NCBI RefSeq assembly: GCF_008254045.1
Contig: NZ_CP042425.1
Location: 8,136,163 to 8,200,162, forward strand
Source of the DNA: Limnoglobus roseus
GTDB taxonomy: Bacteria > Planctomycetota > Planctomycetia > Gemmatales > Gemmataceae
Length of the DNA: 64,000 nt
Reading direction: 5' to 3'
Below, in pieces: positions 39,778 to 50,384 of this stretch (positions are counted from its first letter, which is position 1; every line of letters starts with the position of its first letter). A program made the translations under genes and the position numbers. Under the pieces are notes generated by a model, which saw only the letters and a list, made by a program, of their open reading frames with translations, did no database searches and was not told where the DNA came from.

Positions 39778-41736
39778 ATGTGCGGCATCGCGGGAATGAT
39801 CGACCTGTCAGGCCAACGGCATGCTCCACGGGGCATCGTGCCGGCGATGGCGAAGGCGATTTATCACCGCGGGCCGGACGAGGACGGCTTCCTCGACCGT
39901 GACGGCTTGCACCTCGCGAACACCCGGCTCAGCATCGTCGGCCTCGCCGACGGCCGACAGCCGATTAGCAACGAAGACGGCAGCGTTTGGACCGTGTTCA
40001 ACGGCGAGTTCTTCGACTACCCGGAGAAGCGGCAAGCCCTCCAAAGTAAGGGCCACCAGTTCCGCACCCACACCGATACCGAGATCCTCCCCCACTTGTG
40101 GGAAGACCACCGCGAGAAGCTGTTCGACTACCTGAAGGGCCAGTACGCCGTCTGCGTGTGGGACTCGAAGACGAACGAAGTCGTGTTGGGCCGCGACCGC
40201 ACCGGCATCTGCCCGCTGTTCTTCACGACGGTCAAGCACGACGGCACGGACTGGCTGCTGTTCGCTTCCGAAATCAAGGCGATTCTCGCCAGCGGCCTCG
40301 TGACGGCGAAGCCGGACTTGCGCGGCCTGAACCACATCTTCACGTTCTTCGCGATGCCGGGGCCGATGACGGTCTTCGAAGGCATCCAGGTTTTGCTCCC
40401 AGGGCGTTACCTGCACCTCAAACTCGGCCAAACCTCGGTCGCGGAAGCGACGAAGCAGCGAATCTACTGGCAGATCAACTACCCCGATTGGGGGCAGGAA
40501 GACTACGGCCGCGACGAAAAGAAGACCATCGACGCCTTCGAGGACGTATTGCTGGCGGCCGTGCAGCGGCGGTTGCGGGCCGACGTACCGGTGGTGTCGT
40601 ACCTCAGCGGCGGCGTCGATTCGTCGCTGGTCGTGGCGATGGCGAACAAGGCCCTCGGCCGGCCGATCCCCACGTTCACGATCTCCGTGAAGGGCGAAGG
40701 GCTGAACGAGGAATCGGAAGCCCTACAAGTGGCGAAGGCCCTCGGCTGCGAGCCGATCGTCGTACCGTGTGGGCCGGCCGAACTGCGTGCCGACTACCCG
40801 GAACTGATCGCGGCCGCCGAGTGCCCGGTCATCGACACGTCCTGTCTCGGGTTGATGCACCTCGCCCGCACGGTTCACCAGAACGGCTTCAAGGTCGCGC
40901 TGACGGGCGAAGGGGCCGACGAGTGGATGGCGGGCTACTCGTGGTTCAAGATCCACAAGATGCTCGGCTATACCGACATCATTCCCGGCCTCGCCGTGCG
41001 GTTGCGGCGGTTGGGGGCGAAACTCGCCGGGCAGCCGATGTTCCCGATGGATCAAATCCGCCGCACACACGCGGTCACCGGTGGGCACAACGGCTGGCTC
41101 GACTGCTACGGCCTGATGAGTCTGAACAAGATTCGCTTCTTCGGCGGCGAACTTCGCGAGAAGATGCTGAACCACTCGGCCTTCGAAGACCTGGAACTGT
41201 CGCCGGACTTGCACCGCTGGAACCCGTTCAACCGGCAGATGTCGATCGGTGCCCGCGTCATGCTCCCCGGCCACCTGATGGCGTCGAAGGGCGACCGCGT
41301 GGCCATGCACTCGTCGGTCGAGGCTCGCTATCCCTTTTTGGACGAGGATGTGCTAGCATTTCTGGCCACCCTGCACCCGCGATGGAAGCTCCGCCGCCTA
41401 ACGGACAAGTACATCGAGCGGAAGGTTGCCGAGAAGTGGCTGCCGCCGGAAGTGGCGTGGCGGAAGAAACACATGTTCCGCGCGCCGATGGACAGCTTCG
41501 CGGCCGGTGGCGGTCTCGAGCCGTGGATCGCGCAGGTGATGAGCCGGGAATCGATGGCGAAGACCGGGTACTTCGATTACGATGCGGTCCACCGCGAGTC
41601 GGCGAAGCTGGCCACGATGAAACGCGGCTTCGCCCGCACCGGCCTGGAGATGGGCCTGACCGCGGTGACGGCAACGCAATTGTGGCACCACCTGTACATC
41701 AGCGGCGATCTCTGTGACCTCCCGCGAGTGAACTGA
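39778..41736 (+). CDS. Glutamine-hydrolysing asparagine synthase-like amidotransferase
   Basis: A 652-aa class II glutamine amidotransferase fused to an asparagine synthase domain. Cys2 in MCGIAGMIDL is the glutaminase nucleophile; RGPDEDG and the FNGEFFDYPEKR motif complete that domain (about 1-200). The ATP-pyrophosphatase PP-loop SGGVDSS begins at residue 277. The known reaction transfers glutamine-derived ammonia to Asp, but homologues in biosynthetic clusters amidate other carboxylates. The order here, between an SDR-like gene and a DevBCA-like exporter with a squalene synthase, argues for a product-specific role. The ATG directly follows the SDR stop, and its stop overlaps the next start (ATGA). 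Confidence 0.9.
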   Translation: MCGIAGMIDLSGQRHAPRGIVPAMAKAIYHRGPDEDGFLDRDGLHLANTRLSIVGLADGRQPISNEDGSVWTVFNGEFFDYPEKRQALQSKGHQFRTHTDTEILPHLWEDHREKLFDYLKGQYAVCVWDSKTNEVVLGRDRTGICPLFFTTVKHDGTDWLLFASEIKAILASGLVTAKPDLRGLNHIFTFFAMPGPMTVFEGIQVLLPGRYLHLKLGQTSVAEATKQRIYWQINYPDWGQEDYGRDEKKTIDAFEDVLLAAVQRRLRADVPVVSYLSGGVDSSLVVAMANKALGRPIPTFTISVKGEGLNEESEALQVAKALGCEPIVVPCGPAELRADYPELIAAAECPVIDTSCLGLMHLARTVHQNGFKVALTGEGADEWMAGYSWFKIHKMLGYTDIIPGLAVRLRRLGAKLAGQPMFPMDQIRRTHAVTGGHNGWLDCYGLMSLNKIRFFGGELREKMLNHSAFEDLELSPDLHRWNPFNRQMSIGARVMLPGHLMASKGDRVAMHSSVEARYPFLDEDVLAFLATLHPRWKLRRLTDKYIERKVAEKWLPPEVAWRKKHMFRAPMDSFAAGGGLEPWIAQVMSRESMAKTGYFDYDAVHRESAKLATMKRGFARTGLEMGLTAVTATQLWHHLYISGDLCDLPRVN

Positions 41737-42854
41737 TGGGCTATTCGCTTCAGACCCTCTGGCACGAAAAAGCCCGCTACTCGGCGGGCGTCGGAGCCGT
41801 CGCGTTCTCGGCCGTGCTGATGGCGTTGCAGTTCGGGTTGTTGCTCGGCTTGTTCACGATCACGTCGATCCCCCTCGACCACACCGACCCGCGGATCGTC
41901 TGGATCGGCTCGAAGGGCGTGGAAGCCATCGACCTCGGGCAGCCGATCCCCATCAGCTACCTCGGCCGCGTGGGAGAGCACTCAGGAGTTCTCCCGCCGG
42001 AGCCGTACATCGCCAACTTCGCGAACTTTCAGAAGCCGGACGGCGGCACCGACCTCTGCTTCCTCCTCGGCCACTTCGGGAATGCGGGCATCCCCGACAT
42101 GCTCACCTCCGAACAGCGGACGGCCCTCACCGAACCGTTCGCCATCGTCATGGACGAGTCGGACATGAAGCGGATGGGCATGACCGCGGTCAACCAAACG
42201 GCGAAGATCAACGGCAAGGAAGTCCGCCTCGTCGGCAGCGTGAAGGGGCTGAAAAGCCTCGCCGCCCCGTGGGTGATCTGCTCGCACTACACGGCCAGCG
42301 AACTGATGGGGGCACTGCTGCCGCCCGACCACACCAAGTACCTGTTGGCGAAGTGCGACACGCCGGAGCGGGCGGCGGACCTCGCCGCCCATTTGAAGGC
42401 CGAGTATTCGGACATGGCCGTGTACACGTCCGGCGAGTTCTCGACCAGCACGCGGACGTACTGGCTGCTCCGCACGAAGGCGGGCATCGCTATTGGGTAC
42501 GCCGCCCTCTTGGGGTTGTTGGTCGGTGGGGCGGTGACGGTCCAGACGCTGTACGCCGCGACAATCGCCAGCGCGAAGGAGTACGCCACGCTGTTCGCCC
42601 TCGGCATCCCGCGGTGGCGGGTGTACGTGACGGTCTTGTTCCAGGCGTTCTGGATCGGTATTTTCGGCATCGCCCTGGCCTACCCCGTCGTGCAACTCCT
42701 CGCCGCCGGAGCACGGGCGGCCGGGACGCAGGTGATCCTGCGGTGGGAGATCATGACCGGGACGGCCTTAATTACTATGGGAATGTCCGTATTTGCCGGG
42801 CTGTTCGCCCTGCGAAGCGTGCGGGGTATCGAACCGATTAGCCTGCTGAGGTAG
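41736..42854 (+). CDS. FtsX-like ABC transporter permease (DevC-like)
   Basis: A 372-aa membrane protein of the MacB/FtsX-type permease family. One membrane segment is near the N-terminus (GAVAFSAVLMALQFGLLLGL) and three lie in the last 130 residues (IAIGYAALLGLLVGGAVTVQ; VLFQAFWIGIFGIALAYPVV; TALITMGMSVFAGLFALRSV), with a large extracytoplasmic domain between them. This layout and the C-terminal RGIEPISLLR tail fit DevC of the cyanobacterial glycolipid exporter DevBCA. Its start overlaps the amidotransferase stop by 1 bp, and the ATPase gene follows after 5 bp. It should form the channel of a three-part exporter with the next two genes. Confidence 0.85.
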   Translation: MGYSLQTLWHEKARYSAGVGAVAFSAVLMALQFGLLLGLFTITSIPLDHTDPRIVWIGSKGVEAIDLGQPIPISYLGRVGEHSGVLPPEPYIANFANFQKPDGGTDLCFLLGHFGNAGIPDMLTSEQRTALTEPFAIVMDESDMKRMGMTAVNQTAKINGKEVRLVGSVKGLKSLAAPWVICSHYTASELMGALLPPDHTKYLLAKCDTPERAADLAAHLKAEYSDMAVYTSGEFSTSTRTYWLLRTKAGIAIGYAALLGLLVGGAVTVQTLYAATIASAKEYATLFALGIPRWRVYVTVLFQAFWIGIFGIALAYPVVQLLAAGARAAGTQVILRWEIMTGTALITMGMSVFAGLFALRSVRGIEPISLLR

Positions 42855-42859
42855 TCCCG

Positions 42860-43600
<741 letters not shown>

Positions 43601-43610
43601 GGGTTTGCCC

Positions 43611-44720
43611 ATGCGACGAATCAAAATCCTCCCCTACGCCCTCTGCGGTTGCCTGGCCGTCGGCACGCTGGTCGGTGCCAACCGCCTCTCCAACAACAGC
43701 GGCACGCCCCCCGGCGCGGGCGGCAACGCACAAAGCACCGCCCCGAAGGACGACGGCCTCGTCGCCCGGGGGAAGGTCGTGACCGAGCACGACCTGATGC
43801 CCATTCACCTGCCGGCGCACCTGCCCGCCGGCACGGTTCAGCAGGTCCACGTGAAGAACGCGCAGGCGGTCAAGAAGGGCGACCCGCTCGTCAAGTTCGA
43901 CGACTGGCAGTTGCAACCGGATTTGAAGAACGCCCAGAACGAACTCCAGTACGCCCTCCAGAAGCACCAGGAAGCCCTGAAGGGCGTCGAGCAGCACAAG
44001 ATTTTGCAGGAGAAAGCCGACCTCGCGATTCAGAACGCCGAGCAGTCGGTGGTCCGGGCAAAAGAGTTTCAGGAAGCGATGCGAAAAAAACTCAGCCTCG
44101 AATTCAATCGCCTGCCCGACACGCCGAACGTCGAGAAACGCATCCGCGAGGAACCCGAGTACCTGAAGGCAGAGGGCCTTGTGCAGTCGGCCGAGAATCA
44201 GGTCAAAGAGAAGAAACTCGACAAGCAACAACTGGCCGCGGCCCCCGTCACCGAGTTAGTCAACCAGGCGGCGACCAAGGCCAACGAAGCTCAAGAAGTG
44301 GTGACCAAGGCCCAGAAGGCCGTCGCCAACTGCGAGTTGAAAGCCGAAATGGCCGGCACCATCGAGCGCCTGTCGGCGTCGCCGGGGCAAGTCGTGTACC
44401 CGCAGTCGCCGCCGCTGTTCTACCTGATCCCGGCCGGCAATCGCTTCGTGAACGCGGAGATCGCCCCGGACTTCGCGTACAAGATTCGGGACAAGGACGG
44501 CAGCAAGGTCATCATCTCCGACGACAGCAACCCCGGCCTCACCTACGAGGGGACGGTGGAGCAGATCGGCACCGCGTTCCTCCCGAAGTCTGGCGGCATC
44601 GACCTGCTGAACGGCAAGCCGACCTACGTGTTGGAAGTCCGCATCCGCGTGACCGACCCGGCCCCGGCCGGTAAGCCGCCGCTGCTGGTCAACCAACCCG
44701 TCCGCGTGACCTTTCCCTAA
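43611..44720 (+). CDS. HlyD-like membrane-fusion protein (DevB-like)
   Basis: A 369-aa periplasmic adaptor from ATG 43611, chosen for GAGG upstream; an in-frame GTG at 43593 would overlap the ATPase gene. The N-terminus has one hydrophobic anchor (ILPYALCGCLAVGTLVGAN). Residues about 60-90 and 230-250 look like the two biotinyl-lipoyl half-motifs (AHLPAGTVQQVHVKNAQAVK; CELKAEMAGTIERLSASPGQ), separated by a long coiled coil (about 95-225). A beta-barrel domain follows. This is the classic adaptor layout used by DevB and HlyD. With the preceding permease and ATPase it completes a DevBCA-like exporter. Confidence 0.88.
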   Translation: MRRIKILPYALCGCLAVGTLVGANRLSNNSGTPPGAGGNAQSTAPKDDGLVARGKVVTEHDLMPIHLPAHLPAGTVQQVHVKNAQAVKKGDPLVKFDDWQLQPDLKNAQNELQYALQKHQEALKGVEQHKILQEKADLAIQNAEQSVVRAKEFQEAMRKKLSLEFNRLPDTPNVEKRIREEPEYLKAEGLVQSAENQVKEKKLDKQQLAAAPVTELVNQAATKANEAQEVVTKAQKAVANCELKAEMAGTIERLSASPGQVVYPQSPPLFYLIPAGNRFVNAEIAPDFAYKIRDKDGSKVIISDDSNPGLTYEGTVEQIGTAFLPKSGGIDLLNGKPTYVLEVRIRVTDPAPAGKPPLLVNQPVRVTFP

Positions 44721-44738
44721 CCGGCCGCGGAGGCTCCC

Positions 44739-45605
44739 GTGACCGCCCTCGCTCCGCCGTCGGCCGCGGCTTCCTTCCAATTCTGCCGCGCGTTGGTCCG
44801 CCAATCCGCGAGCAACTTCGCGATGGCGTTCCGACTCCTGCCCGCCCCTCAACGGCGGGCAATGGACGCGCTCTACGCCTTCATGCGCGTCACCGACGAC
44901 ATCTCCGACGAACCCGGCGACGTGAGCGAGAAAAGGGCGAGACTTTTGTCCTGGCGAGAGGCTCTGTCGGCCGCGATCGGTGGCCACGACTCGCACCCAC
45001 TTCACCCCGCGTTGCGGCAGACCGTCGCCCACTACGGCGTTGACCCGAAGTACCTGTTCGAAGTGCTCGACGGCGTCGCGGCCGACCTCGAACCCGTGCG
45101 GTTCGAGACGTTCGAAGAACTCTACCCCTACTGCTTCCGCGTCGCCTCGGCCGTCGGGCTGGCTTGCCTGCCGATCTGGGGATGCCGCGACCCGCGAGCG
45201 GCCGCCCCCGGCGAGGCGGCCGGCATCGCGTTCCAACTGACGAACATCCTCCGCGACCTGGGCGAAGACCTCGGCCGGGGTCGCGTTTACCTGCCGCGGG
45301 ACGAGTGGGAGCGATTCCGCTGCCCGCCGGTCCGCTGGTCGGCCCGCGGCCCCGACTTCGCCGAGATGCTGCGGTTGCAGATTGACCGGGCCAAGCGGTA
45401 CTACGCCGAGGCCGAGCGGTTGAACGAGCACCTGCCGCCGCCCGGCCGGGCGATCTTCCGCGTCATGTTCCGCACGTACCGCGAGTTGTTGGCCGAGATC
45501 GAGCGGCGGGACGGCGACGTTTTCCATCGCCGGGTCAAAGTGCCGCGGCGGAAGAAGGCGATGATCTTCGCCTCCGCGTGGCCGGTGAAGTGGGGTTGGT
45601 GGTGA
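44739..45605 (+). CDS. Squalene/phytoene synthase family protein (HpnD-like)
   Basis: A 288-aa head-to-head prenyl synthase that condenses two prenyl diphosphates. The two Asp-rich motifs are intact: DDISDE near residue 47 and DLGEDLGRGRVYLP near 168, matching the CrtB/HpnD type rather than HpnC. No membrane anchor is seen. The GTG start has GGAGG 5 nt upstream. It is the last gene of the six-gene operon, 18 bp after the membrane-fusion gene, and is convergent with the kinase gene 4 bp away. HpnC and HpnE partners are not in the window, so squalene, presqualene diphosphate or phytoene are all possible products. Confidence 0.88.
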   Translation: MTALAPPSAAASFQFCRALVRQSASNFAMAFRLLPAPQRRAMDALYAFMRVTDDISDEPGDVSEKRARLLSWREALSAAIGGHDSHPLHPALRQTVAHYGVDPKYLFEVLDGVAADLEPVRFETFEELYPYCFRVASAVGLACLPIWGCRDPRAAAPGEAAGIAFQLTNILRDLGEDLGRGRVYLPRDEWERFRCPPVRWSARGPDFAEMLRLQIDRAKRYYAEAERLNEHLPPPGRAIFRVMFRTYRELLAEIERRDGDVFHRRVKVPRRKKAMIFASAWPVKWGWW

Positions 45606-45609
45606 GCCG

Positions 45610-46893
45610 TCAGCGGTTCAGCAGCCCGAACGCGAAGCCGAGGACGAACGACAGCCCGACCGCGACGAGGACCGCCCAAATCACCCACATCGGGACCGCG
45701 ACCGTCAACTCTTCGTCCGGCTCTCGCCGCCCTTCCCGCGAGTCGGAATCGTCCCGGAGGTCGCGCCGCGGGTCGATCCACAACTCGTCGGTCGAAAGTT
45801 CGTGCTCGTCGGTGGCGACCGTGTCGTCGTGTTTTGCGACCGGCGTCGCCCACTGCCGCAACACTTCCGCCACGTGAACGGCCGACGCGAACCGCTCCTC
45901 CGGGTCTTTGGCCATGAGCTTCGACACGACCACCGCGAGTTCGAGGGGGAGGCCGGGGCAGAGCGTGCGGATCGGCGGCGGGGAGTCGTTGCGGTGCCAG
46001 CGGATCTTTTGTAAGGCCGTGCCGCCGGGGAACGGCGGGCACCCCGACAGCGCGAAGTAGAGCGACGCGCCGAGGGCGTACAGGTCGGACCGCGGCGACA
46101 CGTCGGTCGCGTCGGTGGCCTGCTCCGGGGCGATGTAGTCCATCGACCCGAGGATGTACCCCTTCCCGCCGATCAGCGACGGGTCGCGGGGCAGTTCGTC
46201 GCCGATGTGGAGGGCGAAGCCGAAGTCGATGAGCTTCGCCGTGCCGTCGGGCGTGATGATGATGTTGGCCGGCTTGATGTCGCGGTGGATGAGACCGGCG
46301 TTGTGCATCGCGGCCAGGCCGTCGGCGATCTCCGCAAAGACGCGGGCGGCCTCGCCGGGGGGCATCGGGCCGTCCTCCGCGACGATCTCCTTGATCGTCC
46401 GCCCGGGGGCGTACTCCATCGCGATGTACGAGACGCCGTTGACCTCGCCGGCCGCGTACATGCGGGTCACGTTCCGGTGGTTCGGGATCACCCGGCCGAT
46501 TGCCATCTCGCGGAGGAAGCGGTCGCGGGTCCGCGGCTCGACGGCCTTCTTCGGCGACAGGATTTTCAGGGCCATCAGCGGCCGGGTGACGTTCGCCGCG
46601 TCGGTATTCTCGCGGGTGAGGTAGACCACGCCCATGCCGCCACGGCCGAGCGGGGCGAGGATGCGGTACTTCCCCAAAATGAGGCCGCCCGGTTGGCCGG
46701 CGAGCAGTTTGTCCGCTTGAAAGCGGGTGAGTTCACCGATCGAAACGAGTTGGTCGGCGAGTTCCGTCGCGTCGGTGTCGGGGTCGGTGGTGCGGGCGAG
46801 TTCGGCGGCGCGTTCGTCGGTCACCAGCCGGCTCCGCCGGATCGCTTCGAGAAACGGCTCCAGTGGCTCGCGGGCATCCGCCGAAGAATTCAT
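45610..46893 (-). CDS. Membrane-anchored Ser/Thr protein kinase
   Basis: A 427-aa Hanks-type kinase. Residues 1-65 form an N-terminal segment common in planctomycete kinases (ADQLVSIGELTRFQADKLL). The kinase domain spans about 70-340: glycine loop GRGGMGVVY, Lys in MALKILSPK, catalytic loop HRDIKPANIII and the DFGFA metal motif. One membrane helix lies at the end (MWVIWAVLVAVGLSFVLGF), so the kinase faces the cytoplasm with a very short extracytoplasmic tail and no sensor domain. The targets are unknown. It is convergent with the squalene synthase-like gene and divergent from phoU. Confidence 0.92.
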   Translation of the reverse strand: MNSSADAREPLEPFLEAIRRSRLVTDERAAELARTTDPDTDATELADQLVSIGELTRFQADKLLAGQPGGLILGKYRILAPLGRGGMGVVYLTRENTDAANVTRPLMALKILSPKKAVEPRTRDRFLREMAIGRVIPNHRNVTRMYAAGEVNGVSYIAMEYAPGRTIKEIVAEDGPMPPGEAARVFAEIADGLAAMHNAGLIHRDIKPANIIITPDGTAKLIDFGFALHIGDELPRDPSLIGGKGYILGSMDYIAPEQATDATDVSPRSDLYALGASLYFALSGCPPFPGGTALQKIRWHRNDSPPPIRTLCPGLPLELAVVVSKLMAKDPEERFASAVHVAEVLRQWATPVAKHDDTVATDEHELSTDELWIDPRRDLRDDSDSREGRREPDEELTVAVPMWVIWAVLVAVGLSFVLGFAFGLLNR

Positions 46894-47044
46894 CCGACCC
46901 CCGTCCCACGGTGAAGGCGCACAGCTATCTTAGAATGCGGCCCCGAAAGTTCCCGCCGACCCGCCCCCAATTCCGCCCGCCGCGGTCGTATACTTGGGGG
47001 ACCGGCCGCGGGGCCGCCCATCTCTGATCTCTTCCGAGGGTACC

Positions 47045-47719
47045 GTGTCCAAGCACATGCAACGCGACCTGGAGAAGTTGCAAAAGTCGATCCTGCGAAT
47101 GGCCAGCCTCGTCGAGGAGGCCGTGTTTCAGGCCGCCCAGGCCCTCCAGACCCGCGACACCGACCTCGCCGACCGCGTCATCGAAGGCGATAACCTCATT
47201 GATCTGCTGGAGAACGAAGTCCACGAGGAGTGTCTGAAGATTCTCGCGCTGCACCAACCGGTGGCGGTGGACCTGCGGCGGATCAGTTCGGTGTTGTTCA
47301 TTTCGACGAACCTGGAACGGATGGGCGACTACGCGACAGCCATCGCCGAGCGGGTGCCGGGACTGGCCAAGCCGCCGCTCGTGGCGATCCCGGAACGGCT
47401 CAAGCCGATGACGGAGCGGACGATCCTGATGGTGCGGAAGGCGCTCGACGCCTTCGTGAATTCCGACGCGGCCACGGCTCGCACGGTCATCCGGCTCGAC
47501 GACGAGGTGGACGCGGACAACGCCACAATCATCCGCGAGATCGTTGCCGAAATGAAGCGGGTCGCCGACCACATCGAGCCGTTGCTCTCGCTCTTCTCGG
47601 CCGTCCGCCACGTCGAACGGATCGCCGACCACGCGACGAACATTTCCGAGGACGTGATCTACCTCGTCGAAGGGGCCATCGTCCGGCACCACCACGAATT
47701 GCTGGAGCCGCAAAGCTAA
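47045..47719 (+). CDS. phoU: PhoU family phosphate regulatory protein
   Basis: A 224-aa helical protein of the PhoU family, which damps phosphate-regulon signalling through PstSCAB and PhoR. The two PhoU repeats are readable, with metal-binding motifs EGDNLIDLLENEVHEECL (first half) and RLDDEVDADNATIIREIV (second half), and the DLRRISSVLFISTNLERMGD signature (in part). The GTG at 47045 has GAGGG 4 nt upstream; ATG 47057 is a poorer choice. No pst or phoR/phoB genes are in the window. Confidence 0.9.
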   Translation: MSKHMQRDLEKLQKSILRMASLVEEAVFQAAQALQTRDTDLADRVIEGDNLIDLLENEVHEECLKILALHQPVAVDLRRISSVLFISTNLERMGDYATAIAERVPGLAKPPLVAIPERLKPMTERTILMVRKALDAFVNSDAATARTVIRLDDEVDADNATIIREIVAEMKRVADHIEPLLSLFSAVRHVERIADHATNISEDVIYLVEGAIVRHHHELLEPQS

Positions 47720-47848
47720 CACGGCCGCCACCCGGCGAAAATCGCTCACCGCCCTTTCACTACTTTCCGCGGCGCGGATTGGTTATGCTTTCATCGGCGG
47801 CCGCACCTCCATCAGCATCGCCCCGCCGACTCGCCAGGAATTATTCCA

Positions 47849-49045
47849 ATGAACGCGCGAAAACATTTCTTCGCCCTTCTGTGTACGCTTTCGACCACGG
47901 CGGCCTTCGCCGAGGATTGGCCGCAATGGCGGGGCAGCGGTCGGGACAACAAGGTCGTCGGCTTCACCATCCCGGCCGCGTGGCCAAAGGATTTCAAACA
48001 GCAGTGGAAAGTCGCCGTCGGCGAAGGGCTGGCGTCGCCCGCCCTCGTGGGGGACAACATCTTCACCTTCACCCGGCAGGGCAACGACGAGGTGATCCGC
48101 TGCCTCAGCGCCGCGACCGGTAAAGAGGTCTGGCAGGACAAGTACGCCGCCCCCAGCGTGACCGGCCCGGCCGGCGACTTCAAGGGACCGCGGAGTTCGC
48201 CGGCCGTGGCCGACGGCAAAGTTTGCACGCACGGCGTCGGCGGGACCGTGTCGTGCATCGACGTTGCGACCGGCAAGGTGGCGTGGCGGAAGGAGACGAA
48301 GGGCAAGCCGCGGTTTTACACAGCGTCGTCACCGGCCGTCATCGACGGGCTGTGCATCGCCCACGTCGGCACCGACGGCCGTGGCGAACTGACGGCCTAC
48401 GACTTGAAGACCGGGGACGCCAAATGGACGTGGACGGGCGACGGCCCGTCCTACGGCTCGCCCGTGCTGATGACGCTCGACAAGATGAATCACGTCGTCG
48501 TCCTTACCGAGAAGAACCTGATCGGCGTGAACCTCTCCGACGGCAAGTTGCTCTGGAAGACGCCCCTGACGACGGGCCGGTATCAGACCAACACGCCCGC
48601 GATCGACGGCAACACCGTCATCTGCGCCGGCTACGCCTTCACGATCGAAAAGAAGGGCGAGGCCTACGAGGCGAAGCAACTCTGGAAGGGTCAAGCCCCG
48701 CACAACTACAACAGCCCGGTCCTGAAGGACGGCCTGCTGTACGGCTACTTGGGGATGGGCCGTGGTTCGTCCAAGCTCTTCTGCCAGGACGCCAAGACCG
48801 GCAAACTCGTCTGGGAAGACACCACGAACCGCGGTGAGTGCGGCTTCGTGCTCGACACCGGGATGTACTTGGTGGCCCTGAGCAGCGATTCCAACATGAT
48901 CGTCTTCAAGCCGGGCGAGAAGGAACTGAACGAGGTCGCGAAGTACAAACTCGCCGACTCGCCGATCTGGTCGGAACCGATCCTGACGGGCAACCGCATC
49001 TTCGTGAAGGACCGCAATTCGCTCATCCTGTGGACGATAGAGTAG
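47849..49045 (+). CDS. Secreted PQQ-like beta-propeller repeat protein
   Basis: A 398-aa exported protein with a signal peptide (HFFALLCTLSTTAAFAEDWP). The mature part is a beta-propeller built of PQQ-type repeats, such as CLSAATGKEVWQDKY, CIDVATGKVAWRKE, AYDLKTGDAKWTW and CQDAKTGKLVWEDT. The opening DWPQWRGSGRD is common to planctomycete outer-membrane propellers. There are no clear quinone-binding dehydrogenase residues, so it is more likely a structural or binding propeller than an enzyme. It is convergent with the next gene, 4 bp apart. Confidence 0.85.
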   Translation: MNARKHFFALLCTLSTTAAFAEDWPQWRGSGRDNKVVGFTIPAAWPKDFKQQWKVAVGEGLASPALVGDNIFTFTRQGNDEVIRCLSAATGKEVWQDKYAAPSVTGPAGDFKGPRSSPAVADGKVCTHGVGGTVSCIDVATGKVAWRKETKGKPRFYTASSPAVIDGLCIAHVGTDGRGELTAYDLKTGDAKWTWTGDGPSYGSPVLMTLDKMNHVVVLTEKNLIGVNLSDGKLLWKTPLTTGRYQTNTPAIDGNTVICAGYAFTIEKKGEAYEAKQLWKGQAPHNYNSPVLKDGLLYGYLGMGRGSSKLFCQDAKTGKLVWEDTTNRGECGFVLDTGMYLVALSSDSNMIVFKPGEKELNEVAKYKLADSPIWSEPILTGNRIFVKDRNSLILWTIE

Positions 49046-49049
49046 GCCG

Positions 49050-50306
49050 TTACGCCGCCTTGTAGCGGTAAGCCCAGATGGTGACGCCGTCCATCACGAC
49101 CAGCACGTTCGCGATGGGGTCTACATACGCTAGTCGCTTGCCGCCGGTGGGCATCGGGTCGCCCGCCGGCGTGAGTTTCGTCCAGGTAACGGCGTCCGGG
49201 TCGTAGACCCAGAGCGTGTTGGTTTCGAATTGCGCCAGTAAGCCGTGCCCGCTCACCGGGTCGTGGTAGAACACGGACCGCGCGTCGTGTCCGTAGGGCG
49301 TGCGGCCGTCGTCCTTGTTACCGGCCCGCACCGCCTTCCATTCGAGCTTCGCGGGATCAAAGTGGTGAGTGGCGTAATGCCGGTGGACGACGATGATCTT
49401 CCGCTTCGGGTCGTAGTAGCCGATCTGTTCCGGTTCAGGCGATGCCTTCTCGAACACCGCCTCGCCGCCGTTGGCTTTCAGGTCTTTCCAGGCGTCCTTC
49501 TCGTAGTCGTGCAGCCAGGTGCCGTGCATCTGCCAGTTGTTCGTGTGCCAAATGCTGCCGCCGAGATCGGGGATGTATTCGAGCATCCCGCCGAAGATCG
49601 CAACCGGATAGGGCTTCACGGCCTTGAACGGCTTCCGCGTCCGCGTCGTGGGGTAGAACGCCCACAGCGGCGGCCCCGTGTACAACTCCGCCGGGTCGCC
49701 GCCGAGCGCTTGCACGGCCTTCTTCTGCTCCGTCACCCAGGTGTTCATGAACAGCAGCGTCTTGTGCCGCGGGTCGTAGGTCAGCCCCCACCAAGTATGG
49801 GCGATGACCGCCGGGCCGCCGCGTTTCGTCATCAGCAGGCCGTCGCGGAACTCAACGTCGGAAGTGTCTTTGCCCAGGTCCGCGTACCCTCGCGGCAGAT
49901 CGGGAGCGTACAGCATCGACCACGTTAGCGACGGCAGGTCGAACTCCCACACGTCGTTTAACCGATGCGGAACGGCGTGGTTCGCCCCGCAAAACAAGGC
50001 CCGCTTCCGGTCCGGTGCCCAACAAACCTTGTTGGTGAAGTCCCGGCCGCGCGGCCCGGTCTTGTGCAACTCATACTTGCGGGCCGTGTCGTTGAACTCG
50101 CCGACGACAACGGCCTTGCCGAGCAGAACCGCGTGGTTCGCCTCCAGCGATGCCAGTTTCTTCAGAACCGCGTCCTTCGAGTCTAACTTTTCGTTCGGCG
50201 TGTCCGCGGCGGAGGACGATCGCGCGAACACGCTGCCGACCGCAATGGCGGGACCACAGGCTAGGAACGCGCGCCGATCCGTTGAATGTGAGTTATCCAG
50301 CGACAT
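49050..50306 (-). CDS. Tat-exported kelch-like beta-propeller protein
   Basis: A 418-aa protein with a twin-arginine-type N-terminus (STDRRAFLACGPAIAVGSVF). The rest is beta-rich with kelch or galactose-oxidase-like blades: NDVWEFDLPSLTWSMLY, HTWWGLTYDPRHKTLLFMNT, PEQIGYYDPKRKIIVVHRH, NTLWVYDPDAVTWTKL and KRLAYVDPIANVLVVMDG. No copper-radical active site is evident. The function is unknown. It is divergent from the copper-responsive csoR-copA module and shares its 134-bp upstream region, so co-regulation is possible but unproven. Confidence 0.75.
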   Translation of the reverse strand: MSLDNSHSTDRRAFLACGPAIAVGSVFARSSSAADTPNEKLDSKDAVLKKLASLEANHAVLLGKAVVVGEFNDTARKYELHKTGPRGRDFTNKVCWAPDRKRALFCGANHAVPHRLNDVWEFDLPSLTWSMLYAPDLPRGYADLGKDTSDVEFRDGLLMTKRGGPAVIAHTWWGLTYDPRHKTLLFMNTWVTEQKKAVQALGGDPAELYTGPPLWAFYPTTRTRKPFKAVKPYPVAIFGGMLEYIPDLGGSIWHTNNWQMHGTWLHDYEKDAWKDLKANGGEAVFEKASPEPEQIGYYDPKRKIIVVHRHYATHHFDPAKLEWKAVRAGNKDDGRTPYGHDARSVFYHDPVSGHGLLAQFETNTLWVYDPDAVTWTKLTPAGDPMPTGGKRLAYVDPIANVLVVMDGVTIWAYRYKAA

Positions 50307-50384
50307 CTGTTACTCTCCGATCCCCATCTCTTTGAGAGTTGCTTTTGACGATACCGACGTTCACGCGACAGGGCAAGAAGCGAG